Source: Desulfatibacillaceae bacterium (lineage in GTDB: Bacteria; Desulfobacterota; Desulfobacteria; Desulfobacterales; Desulfatibacillaceae). From it: 5,053 bases of DNA. The translations under genes were made by a program, and so were the position numbers. This document shows, one piece after another, positions 1 to 5,053 of this stretch. The stretch spans positions 1 to 5,053 of the forward strand of contig JASEHB010000220.1 in NCBI GenBank assembly GCA_030018745.1, in the 5' to 3' direction. Position 1 is the first letter of the stretch, and each line of letters starts with the position of its first letter. The notes beneath the pieces are model-generated. The model was not told the origin of the DNA, made no database searches, and saw only the letters and a list, made by a program, of their open reading frames with translations.

Positions 1-25
1 GCCAAAAGCTGGCGGCGGTTTTTTT
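1..25 (+). terminator. Right half of a probable intrinsic terminator of an upstream gene (cut by window edge)
   Basis: The window opens with GCC, a 7-base AAAAGCT loop, then GGCGGCGG followed directly by seven T residues (19-25). GCC at 1-3 pairs with GGC at 11-13. The remaining GGCGG would pair with bases left of the window if they read CCGCC. A GC-rich stem followed by a T-run is the standard rho-independent terminator form, so ilvD probably begins a new transcription unit. Only three stem pairs are visible; the rest is inferred. Confidence 0.5.
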
Positions 26-28
26 GTT

Positions 29-46
29 GGGTTTTTTAAAAGACCC
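29..46 (+). other. Possible hairpin in the ilvD leader, with an overlapping alternative pairing
   Basis: GGGTTTT (29-35) can pair with AAGACCC (40-46) around a TTAA loop, giving a 7-bp stem with one G-T wobble. ACCC at 43-46 can instead pair with GGGT at 52-55, so the two structures exclude each other. Neither is followed by a T-run, so no terminator is formed. I see no T-box, riboswitch or other named leader motif, and no convincing -35/-10 pair in 26-134. The structure could be incidental. Confidence 0.25.
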
Positions 47-71
47 GACAGGGGTAAAAGCAGGGAAAAAA

Positions 72-113
72 ATGGAGCAAAAGCCAAAAAAACTTTTAAA
101 ACGAAGCACTTAA
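72..113 (+). CDS. Candidate 13-codon upstream mini-ORF in the ilvD leader
   Basis: An ATG at 72 is preceded by AGGG (62-65) at a workable spacing of six bases and opens a 13-codon frame, MEQKPKKLLKRST, ending in TAA at 111-113, 21 bases before the ilvD ATG. It contains two tandem leucine codons (CTT TTA) but no valine or isoleucine, so it is much poorer in branched-chain codons than the classical ilv leader peptides. No terminator hairpin follows it before ilvD, which argues against transcription attenuation. It may be a chance frame in A-rich sequence, or could modulate translation of ilvD by coupling. Confidence 0.18.
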   Translation: MEQKPKKLLKRST

Positions 114-114
114 A
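94..114 (+). repeat. Leader repeat copy 1 (upstream of ilvD)
   Basis: TTTTAAAAC followed by GAAGCACT and an A-rich tail lies 25 bases before the ilvD ATG. A close copy, TTTTGAAAC-A-GAAGCACT, lies in the same relative place before ilvB (1832-1849). The 8-bp core GAAGCACT is identical in both. It may be a shared regulatory or translation-enhancing element, or an old duplication of a leader. No known binding site is recognised. Confidence 0.35.
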
Positions 115-134
115 GATTGAAGGAAGGCTTTGCC

Positions 135-1805
135 ATGCGAAGTGACAGCGTGAAGAAGGGATTGGAAAGGGCGCCCCACAGGAGCCTGTTCAAGGCAATG
201 GGCTACACGGATGAGGAAATCGCAAGGCCGCTCATCGGCATTGCCAACCCGGCAAACGGCATCATCCCCGGCCATGTGCATCTGGATCTGATAACCGCTG
301 CTGTTGAAAAAGGCGTTTATCTGGGCGGCGGAACTCCAATTCCTTTCGGAGTAATCGGCGTGTGCGATGGCATTGCCATGAATCACGAAGGCATGAAGTA
401 TTCTTTGGGCAGCCGCGAAATAATTGCCGACTCCATTGAAATAATGGCAAAAGCCCATGCCTTTGACGGCCTTGTTCTTGTAACGAATTGCGACAAAATT
501 GTGCCGGGAATGCTCATGGCTGCGGCCCGCCTCAACATTCCAACGGTTGTTGTTTCCGGCGGGCCAATGATGGCCGGAAGCCACCCTGGGGCCAAGGGCG
601 GCGACAAGCTGGACCTGGTTTCGGTTTTCGAGGCTGTGGGCAAGGTTAAAACAGGGGCCATGAGCCAGGAGGAGCTTGCCCTTGTGGAGGACGAAGCCTG
701 CCCCACCTGCGGGTCATGCGCAGGCATGTTCACGGCCAACTCCATGAACTGCCTCACCGAGGCGATAGGCATGGGTATGCCGGGCAACGGAACCATACCC
801 GCGGTTAAATCCGCCCGGCTGCGCCTTGCCAAGCTGGCGGGAATGAGGGCTGTGGCCTGTGTGCGGGAAAACCTTACGCCTGACAAAATCCTGACCCCCC
901 AGGCCTTTGCCAATGCCCTGGCTGTTGATATGGCTTTGGGCTGCTCCACCAACACGGTGCTGCATCTGCCCGCCATTGCAAGGGAGGCTGGTGTGCCCTT
1001 TTCTTTAGATATGGTCAATGTCATTGCCAAAAAAATTCCAAACCTCTGCCGTTTAAGCCCGGCAGGAGCGCACCGCATAGAGGACCTGGACAGGGCTGGC
1101 GGCGTTTCTGCGGTTTTGAAGAGTCTGGCGGATGCAGGCCTTATAAATGCAGACTGCATGACAGTTACAGGCAACACCCTTTCCAAAAACATAATGGCAG
1201 CAAAGGTTTGGGATGATTCTGTCATCCGCTCTGTTGAAAACCCTTACAGCAAGCGGGGCGGGCTGGCTGTTTTGAAGGGCAACATTGCCCCGGACGGCTG
1301 TGTGGTAAAGCAGAGTGCGGTGGTGGAAGAAATGCTTATACACAGCGGCCCTGCGCGGGTTTTTGAAAGCGAGGAGGATGCCACCGAAGCCATTTTGAGC
1401 GGGCAGATTAAAAAAGGGGATGTGGTGGTCATCCGCTATGAAGGCCCCAGGGGCGGGCCTGGAATGCGGGAGATGCTCACCCCCACATCGGTAATTTGCG
1501 GCATGGGCCTGGATGCGTCTGTGGCGTTGATAACCGATGGGCGCTTTTCGGGCGGCACCCGCGGGGCGGCCATTGGCCACATATCCCCCGAAGCCATGAG
1601 CGGAGGCCCGCTGGCCCTGGTGGAGGAGGGCGACATCATTGCAATCAACATTGTTGAGCGCTCCATCAACTTAAAGGTTGATGATGCTGTGCTGGCCCAG
1701 AGGAAAAGTGCCTGGACTCCGCCAGCCCCCAAGATTTCCCGCGGGTACATGGCGCGCTATGCCAGGGCGGTTTCCTCGGCAGACAAAGGTGCGGTTGTGG
1801 AATAG
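135..1805 (+). CDS. ilvD: Dihydroxy-acid dehydratase IlvD
   Basis: A cytoplasmic iron-sulfur dehydratase of the IlvD/Edd family (EC 4.2.1.9). It converts 2,3-dihydroxyisovalerate to 2-ketoisovalerate, and the isoleucine analogue likewise. The ATG at 135 is chosen because GGAAGG (122-127) sits 7 bases upstream and the protein then begins MRSDSVKKGLERAPHRSL, the usual family start. An in-frame TTG at 117 would add six residues ahead of the Shine-Dalgarno and is unlikely. The product is 556 aa, normal for the family. Visible motifs are GVCDGIAMNHEGMKYSLGSR (75-94), TNCDK (117-121) with Cys119 and the presumed carbamylated Lys121, CPTCGSCAGMFTANSM (189-204) with Cys192/Cys195, Glu436 in RYEGPRGGPGM, and GRFSGGTRG (469-477) with catalytic Ser472. 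The PGHVHL segment (45-50) lacks the Cys of plant/mycobacterial [2Fe-2S] enzymes, so an oxygen-labile [4Fe-4S] type is more likely. It is the first gene of the cluster. Confidence 0.97.
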   Translation: MRSDSVKKGLERAPHRSLFKAMGYTDEEIARPLIGIANPANGIIPGHVHLDLITAAVEKGVYLGGGTPIPFGVIGVCDGIAMNHEGMKYSLGSREIIADSIEIMAKAHAFDGLVLVTNCDKIVPGMLMAAARLNIPTVVVSGGPMMAGSHPGAKGGDKLDLVSVFEAVGKVKTGAMSQEELALVEDEACPTCGSCAGMFTANSMNCLTEAIGMGMPGNGTIPAVKSARLRLAKLAGMRAVACVRENLTPDKILTPQAFANALAVDMALGCSTNTVLHLPAIAREAGVPFSLDMVNVIAKKIPNLCRLSPAGAHRIEDLDRAGGVSAVLKSLADAGLINADCMTVTGNTLSKNIMAAKVWDDSVIRSVENPYSKRGGLAVLKGNIAPDGCVVKQSAVVEEMLIHSGPARVFESEEDATEAILSGQIKKGDVVVIRYEGPRGGPGMREMLTPTSVICGMGLDASVALITDGRFSGGTRGAAIGHISPEAMSGGPLALVEEGDIIAINIVERSINLKVDDAVLAQRKSAWTPPAPKISRGYMARYARAVSSADKGAVVE

Positions 1806-1816
1806 TCCCATTGACG

Positions 1817-1835
1817 CTCCTTTAAGGGAGTTTTT
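1817..1835 (+). terminator. Weak terminator-like hairpin between ilvD and ilvB
   Basis: CTCCT (1817-1821) pairs with GGGAG (1826-1830) around a TTAA loop, including one T-G wobble, and is followed at once by five T residues (1831-1835). G1816-T1831 can add a further wobble. It starts 11 bases after the ilvD stop. The stem is short for full termination. It may act as a partial terminator that lowers ilvBN relative to ilvD, or be incidental. No competing antiterminator is evident. Confidence 0.35.
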
Positions 1836-1853
1836 GAAACAGAAGCACTCGAA
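1832..1853 (+). repeat. Leader repeat copy 2 (upstream of ilvB)
   Basis: TTTTGAAACAGAAGCACT plus an A-rich tail matches copy 1 before ilvD (94-114), with one substitution and one inserted base up to the end of the identical GAAGCACT core. It lies directly 5' of the ilvB Shine-Dalgarno. The matching position before two genes of the same pathway makes chance less likely, but the element is short. Confidence 0.35.
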
Positions 1854-1855
1854 AC

Positions 1856-1862
1856 AGGAGGT
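1856..1862 (+). promoter_or_regulatory. Strong Shine-Dalgarno (AGGAGGT) that fixes the ilvB start at ATC 1869
   Basis: AGGAGGT is a near-complete match to the anti-Shine-Dalgarno. It ends six bases before ATC at 1869, where homology places residue 1 of IlvB. The first in-frame ATG (1896) is 33 bases beyond it and has no Shine-Dalgarno of its own. A GTG at 1861 overlaps the site and is in another frame that stops at 1878, so it is not a plausible start. Confidence 0.75.
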
Positions 1863-1868
1863 GGAGCT

Positions 1869-3557
1869 ATCAAACTGACCGGCGCTCAAATACTGATGAA
1901 GATGCTCGAATCAGAAGGTGTGGACACAATCTTCGGCTATCCGGGCGGTGTTGTGATAGACATCTTTGATGAGCTTGAAAAAACCGACATCCGCCATATC
2001 CTTGTGCGCCACGAGCAGGGCGCTGTGCACATGGCCGATGCCTATGCCCGGACTTCCGGCAAGGTGGGAGTGGTTCTTGTTACTTCCGGGCCTGGGGCCA
2101 CCAACACTGTAACTGGCATTGCCAGCGCGTATCTGGATTCGGTTCCCATTGTGGTTTTCACCGGCCAGGTGCCAACACACCTCATTGGCAACGATGCCTT
2201 TCAGGAGGTGGACATTGTTGGCATAACCCGGCCGTGCACCAAGCACAATTATCTGGTCAAGAGCACGGGGGATCTGGCCTACATCATCCGCGAGGCCTTT
2301 TACCTGGCCCGCTCCGGGCGGCCAGGCCCTGTGCTTGTGGATTTGCCCAAGGATGTTTCCATTGGCACGGCTACCTTTAAGGAGCCGCCCAGGGAAATAA
2401 AGATGCGCACATACAACCCCACCATAGACCCCAACCCCAAGATGCTGTCAAAGACCATTGATGCTCTTCTTGAGGCCAAAAGGCCCATGATATTTGCAGG
2501 CGGCGGGGTCATTTCCGCAGGGGCGTCAGAAGACCTCACCACACTTGCGCGGCGGCTTAAAATTCCTGTCACCACAACGCTTATGGGGCTTGGCTCCTTT
2601 CCGGGCAGCGATTCGCTTTCTTTGGGAATGATAGGGATGCACGGAACCTACCGCGCCAACATGGCCACAGCCGATGCGGATATCATGCTTGCAGTGGGAG
2701 TGCGCTTTGACGACAGGGTTACAGGCAAGGTGGAGACCTTTGCCAACCAGGCAAAAATAATCCATGTGGATATTGACCCGACTTCCATACGCAAGAATGT
2801 GCCTGTGTGGCTGCCCATTGTGGGGGACTGCAAAAAGACCCTGGAGGGCTTAAACGCCCTTCTGGAAAACCGGGAGATTGTCTCATCTGTTGAAACCCGC
2901 AAACCCTGGCTGAAGCAGATTGAGGACTGGAAAAACGCCAAGCGCCTTGCCTATGAGCAAAAGGACATAATAAAGCCCCAGTATGTTGTTGAAAGGCTTT
3001 ATGCCCTTACAAAGGGCCAGGCCATCATAAGCACGGAGGTGGGCCAGAACCAGATGTGGGCGGCCCAGTATTACCTGTTTGACAGGCCCAATCAGTTTGT
3101 AACCTCCGGCGGCCTGGGAGTCATGGGCTACGGCCTTCCGGCAGCCATCGGGGCCAAGGCAGCCAACCCGGACCGCATTGTTGTGGACATTGCCGGAGAC
3201 GGCAGCATTCAGATGAACATTCAGGAACTTGCCACGGCGGTTCAGCACAACCTGCCGGTCAAGGTTGTCATTTTGAATAACGGCTATCTTGGCATGGTCC
3301 GCCAGTGGCAGCAGTTGTTTTACGGCAAGCGCTACTGCCAGACCACCATGGACTTTCAGCCCGACTTTGTGAAGCTTGCAGAGGCTTACGGGGCCGTGGG
3401 CCTGCGGGCCACAAGGCCAGATGAGGTGGATGCCGTGCTTGAAGCGGGCTTGGCCGAGACAAAGCCTGTTATCATGGATTTCAAGGTGGAGCGCGAAGAA
3501 TGCGTTTACCCCATGGTTCCTGCGGGCAAGGCCATCACCGAAATGCTTCTGACCTGA
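1869..3557 (+). CDS. ilvB: Acetolactate synthase (AHAS) catalytic large subunit, apparent non-canonical ATC start
   Basis: A thiamine-diphosphate enzyme (EC 2.2.1.6). It condenses two pyruvates to 2-acetolactate, or pyruvate with 2-ketobutyrate, as the first common step of valine and isoleucine synthesis. From ATC 1869 the product is 562 aa. The frame is open back to a TGA at 1812-1814 but has no ATG, GTG or TTG before ATG 1896. Reading from ATC gives (M)KLTGAQILMKMLESEG, the usual family N-terminus; ATG 1896 would remove nine residues including TGAQ. The N-terminal PYR domain (about 1-165) has FGYPGG (22-27) and catalytic Glu49 in RHEQGA. The central domain spans about 190-325. The C-terminal PP domain holds GDGS (443-446) and Asn471, the Mg/ThDP motif, followed by GYLGMVRQWQQ. 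The gene is intact and ends 44 bp before ilvN. If ATC is not used, the alternative is a shortened protein from 1896 or a sequence error at 1871. Confidence 0.93.
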   Translation: MKLTGAQILMKMLESEGVDTIFGYPGGVVIDIFDELEKTDIRHILVRHEQGAVHMADAYARTSGKVGVVLVTSGPGATNTVTGIASAYLDSVPIVVFTGQVPTHLIGNDAFQEVDIVGITRPCTKHNYLVKSTGDLAYIIREAFYLARSGRPGPVLVDLPKDVSIGTATFKEPPREIKMRTYNPTIDPNPKMLSKTIDALLEAKRPMIFAGGGVISAGASEDLTTLARRLKIPVTTTLMGLGSFPGSDSLSLGMIGMHGTYRANMATADADIMLAVGVRFDDRVTGKVETFANQAKIIHVDIDPTSIRKNVPVWLPIVGDCKKTLEGLNALLENREIVSSVETRKPWLKQIEDWKNAKRLAYEQKDIIKPQYVVERLYALTKGQAIISTEVGQNQMWAAQYYLFDRPNQFVTSGGLGVMGYGLPAAIGAKAANPDRIVVDIAGDGSIQMNIQELATAVQHNLPVKVVILNNGYLGMVRQWQQLFYGKRYCQTTMDFQPDFVKLAEAYGAVGLRATRPDEVDAVLEAGLAETKPVIMDFKVEREECVYPMVPAGKAITEMLLT

Positions 3558-3601
3558 CAGAAAGATACTGATCAACCTGGCGGTCATAAAAAGGGAAACC
3601 A

Positions 3602-4129
3602 ATGAATAACTTCATTGCAGATGCAAGCTCAAAGCAGCGCGTTTTGTCCATACTCGTTGAGGACAAGCCCGGCGTCCTCTCCAGAATTGCAGGCCTTTTT
3701 TCAGGCCGGGGCTTTAACATAGACAGCCTTTGCGTGGCCGCATCCAATGATCCCGGCGAATCGCGCATAACCATTGTAACGCCTGCGGACCATCATCTTA
3801 TTGAGCAGATAAAAAAGCAGCTCCGCAAGCTCATCAATGTAATCAAGGTTCAGGATCTTTCCGAGATTCCGGCAGTTGCCCGCGAAATGGCCCTCATCAA
3901 GGTTCAGGCCAAGGCCGAGCACAGGGCTGAAATTCTGCGGATTGTAGATATTTTCCGCTGCAAGGTGGTGGATGTTTCCGCTGGGCATTACACCATTGAG
4001 GTTACCGGCAACCAGGGGAAGATTGAGGCCCTGCTGGAGCTTTTCAGACCAATGGGGATAAAGGAGATAGCCCGCACCGGCATTGCAGCCCTTTCGCGGG
4101 AGGCGGCAAAAACAAACGGCAGACATTGA
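3602..4129 (+). CDS. ilvN: Acetolactate synthase regulatory small subunit
   Basis: The partner subunit of IlvB. It raises catalytic activity and confers valine feedback inhibition. The ATG at 3602 follows AAGGGA (3591-3596) by five bases. The product is 175 aa, close to E. coli IlvH (163 aa) with about ten extra N-terminal residues. An ACT domain occupies about 13-85, with EDKPGVLSRIAGLFSGRGFN (20-39) containing the Gly24 and Asn39 that match IlvH Gly14 and Asn29. Asp21 replaces the IlvH Asn11 that contacts valine. The C-terminal AHAS small-subunit domain spans about 86-165, with FRCKVVDVS and IARTGIAALSR. It follows ilvB after 44 bp in which I see only the ribosome binding site. The symbol ilvH would also fit by similarity. 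Confidence 0.96.
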   Translation: MNNFIADASSKQRVLSILVEDKPGVLSRIAGLFSGRGFNIDSLCVAASNDPGESRITIVTPADHHLIEQIKKQLRKLINVIKVQDLSEIPAVAREMALIKVQAKAEHRAEILRIVDIFRCKVVDVSAGHYTIEVTGNQGKIEALLELFRPMGIKEIARTGIAALSREAAKTNGRH

Positions 4130-4140
4130 TTCCAAAAGGC

Positions 4141-4168
4141 CCTTCAGCGGCCAAAAGGCTGCTGAAGG
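4141..4168 (+). other. Stable hairpin in the ilvN-ilvC gap
   Basis: CCTTCAGCGGCC (4141-4152) pairs with GGCTGCTGAAGG (4157-4168) over 12 bp with one G-T wobble and an AAAA loop. It begins 12 bases after the ilvN stop. It is followed on the + strand by six A residues rather than T, so it is not a standard rho-independent terminator for this strand. A role in mRNA 3'-end protection, processing or pausing that separates ilvBN from ilvC levels is plausible. On the - strand the T-run would precede the stem, so it is not a reverse terminator either. CCAAAAGGC occurs twice here (4132-4140 and 4151-4159). Confidence 0.6.
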
Positions 4169-4177
4169 AAAAAATGG

Positions 4178-4195
4178 CCCTTTAAGGGTTTTAAC
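4178..4195 (+). repeat. CCTTTAAGGG element followed by TTTTAAC, also present before ilvB
   Basis: CCCTTTAAGGG (4178-4188) is a near-palindrome followed by TTTTAAC. The same ten bases CCTTTAAGGG occur at 1819-1828 in the ilvD-ilvB gap, followed there by AGTTTTTGAAAC. As RNA it could form only a 4-bp stem with a 3-base loop, so a DNA-binding site or a decayed terminator are both possible. No known operator is recognised. Confidence 0.3.
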
Positions 4196-4222
4196 GGCAG
4201 TATTCAAAGGAAAGGCAGTCAA

Positions 4223-5053
4223 ATGGCAAAAATCGATTTTGGCGGAGTGGTGGAAGATGTTGTGACAAACGATGAGTTTTCCCTGGAAAAGGCTAAAGAA
4301 ATACTAAAGGATGAAACCATCGCTGTCATCGGCTACGGGGTGCAGGGGCCTGCCCAGGCGCTCAATATGCGCGACAACGGCCTTACCAATGTCATCATAG
4401 GCCAGCGCGAAGGCGAGCATTACTGGGACAAGGCGGTTGAGGACGGATGGATTCCCGGCAAAACCCTCTTTCCCATTGAGGAAGCAGCCAAACGGGGCAC
4501 AATAGTCAAATATCTGGTTTCCGATGCAGCCCAGATGCTTTTGTGGCCCACCATTGAAAAATGCCTCAACCCAGGTGATGCCCTCTACTTCTCCCACGGT
4601 TTTTCCGTTGTTTACAAGGAGCAGACCAAGATCATTCCGCCCAAGGGCGTGGATGTTTTTCTGGTGGCCCCCAAGGGTTCGGGCAGGAATGTGCGCTTGA
4701 ATTTTCTGGATGGTTCCGGAATCAACTCCAGCTATGCAGTGTTTCAGGATGCCACAGGCAGGGCCAACGAGCGCTGCCTGGCTTTGGGCATTGCCATCGG
4801 CAGCGGGTATCTTTTCCCCACCACCTTTGAAGCCGAGGTGTATTCCGACCTCACCGGCGAGCGTGGTGTTCTCATGGGCTGCCTTGCAGGAGTCATGGAG
4901 GCCCAGTACACCCTCTTGCGCAAGCATGGCCATTCGCCTTCCGAGGCCTTCAACGAAACAGTTGAGGAGCTTACCCAGTCGCTTATCCGCCTTGTTGCGG
5001 AAAACGGCATGGACTGGATGTTCGGCAACTGCTCCACCACGGCCCAGCGCGGC
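4223..5053 (+). CDS. ilvC: Ketol-acid reductoisomerase IlvC, Bacteroidetes/fungal type (3' end beyond window)
   Basis: This enzyme (EC 1.1.1.86) isomerises and reduces 2-acetolactate to 2,3-dihydroxyisovalerate using Mg2+ and NAD(P)H. The ATG at 4223 lies 7 bases after AAAGG (4211-4215). The frame is open to the last base, giving 277 codons; roughly 70 residues are missing if it has the usual length of about 345. The Rossmann domain (about 1-195) has GYGVQG (37-42), cofactor loop R62-E-G-E-H-Y67 before Trp68, SHGF with His125, and VAPKGSG with Lys151. The knotted C-terminal domain has SDLTGERG (208-215) with metal ligands Asp209 and Glu213, HSPSEAFNETVEE with Glu245 and Glu249, and NCSTTAQRG at the edge. 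VAPKGSG, INSSYAVFQDATG and NCSTTAQRG are shared with Bacteroidetes enzymes and closely resemble yeast Ilv5. The cofactor loop is unusual and suggests altered NADPH/NADH preference. Confidence 0.95.
   Translation, partial: MAKIDFGGVVEDVVTNDEFSLEKAKEILKDETIAVIGYGVQGPAQALNMRDNGLTNVIIGQREGEHYWDKAVEDGWIPGKTLFPIEEAAKRGTIVKYLVSDAAQMLLWPTIEKCLNPGDALYFSHGFSVVYKEQTKIIPPKGVDVFLVAPKGSGRNVRLNFLDGSGINSSYAVFQDATGRANERCLALGIAIGSGYLFPTTFEAEVYSDLTGERGVLMGCLAGVMEAQYTLLRKHGHSPSEAFNETVEELTQSLIRLVAENGMDWMFGNCSTTAQRG

Noticed and set aside
26..134. T-box, BCAA attenuator or sigma-70 promoter in the ilvD leader
   Set aside because: No T-box consensus, no run of Val/Ile/Leu codons with a following terminator, and no -35/-10 pair with acceptable spacing could be identified. 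A promoter must be here or upstream of the window, but I cannot place it.
383..1225. 280-codon open frame on the - strand inside ilvD
   Set aside because: It lies wholly antisense to a clearly conserved gene and its translation shows no family motifs. Long antisense frames are expected in GC-rich genes.
1678..1878. 66-codon + strand frame overlapping the ilvD end and the ilvB start region
   Set aside because: It is out of frame with both genes, has no Shine-Dalgarno at its start and has no recognisable product. Most of it overlaps the conserved ilvD C-terminus.
1896..1898. ATG as the ilvB start
   Set aside because: It has no Shine-Dalgarno and would drop nine conserved N-terminal residues. 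It is kept only as the fallback if ATC 1869 is not used.
2883..3602. 239-codon open frame on the - strand across the ilvB 3' half
   Set aside because: It is antisense to the conserved ThDP-binding domain of ilvB, with a low-information His/Leu-rich translation and no recognisable motif.
4083..4265. 60-codon + strand frame spanning the ilvN-ilvC gap
   Set aside because: It overlaps the ends of both genes out of frame, and its codons run through the hairpin. There is no sign of a real protein.
4304..4933. 209-codon open frame on the - strand inside ilvC
   Set aside because: It is a shadow of the conserved KARI frame on the + strand.
1..5053. Mobile elements, CRISPR arrays, tRNA/rRNA genes or a novel defence system
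   Set aside because: There are no spaced direct repeats, no transposase or integrase motifs and no tRNA-like folds. The window is filled by four core biosynthetic genes.

Overview
This window is a bacterial chromosomal segment holding a branched-chain amino acid (valine/isoleucine/leucine precursor) operon, all on the + strand, in the order ilvD - ilvB - ilvN - ilvC. ilvC runs off the right edge. The sequence is moderately GC-rich in genes, with A/T-rich gaps. The gene order, the Cys-containing DHAD of the anaerobe/archaeal style and the codon use suggest a free-living anaerobic Gram-negative such as a Desulfobacterota (deltaproteobacterial) species. This placement is an inference from resemblance only. 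The ketol-acid reductoisomerase is of the Bacteroidetes/fungal type, so the taxonomic signals are mixed.

Layout. Positions 1-25 look like the right half of an intrinsic terminator of an unseen upstream gene. Positions 26-134 are an A/T-rich leader with a possible hairpin and a possible 13-codon mini-ORF. ilvD (135-1805) encodes dihydroxy-acid dehydratase. A 63-bp gap carries a weak terminator-like hairpin and a strong Shine-Dalgarno. ilvB (1869-3557 by my start choice) encodes the acetolactate synthase catalytic subunit. After a 44-bp gap, ilvN (3602-4129) encodes its regulatory subunit. A 93-bp gap with a stable 12-bp hairpin leads to ilvC (4223 to beyond 5053). No stretch over 300 bases lacks a gene.

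How the genes work together. IlvB and IlvN form acetohydroxyacid synthase, which condenses pyruvate with pyruvate or 2-ketobutyrate. IlvC isomerises and reduces the acetohydroxy acids. IlvD dehydrates the diols to 2-ketoisovalerate or 2-keto-3-methylvalerate. The transaminase (ilvE), threonine deaminase or citramalate synthase, and the leucine branch are not in the window.

This is core metabolism and I see no novel system. The points that deserve a second look are: (1) ilvB has no ATG/GTG/TTG where homology and a perfectly spaced Shine-Dalgarno put its start, and an ATC codon sits there instead; (2) the cofactor-specificity loop of IlvC has lost the usual phosphate-binding residues and gained acidic ones, suggesting NADH use; (3) IlvN has Asp at the position of a valine-binding Asn; (4) short sequence elements are repeated in the gaps before ilvD, ilvB and ilvC.
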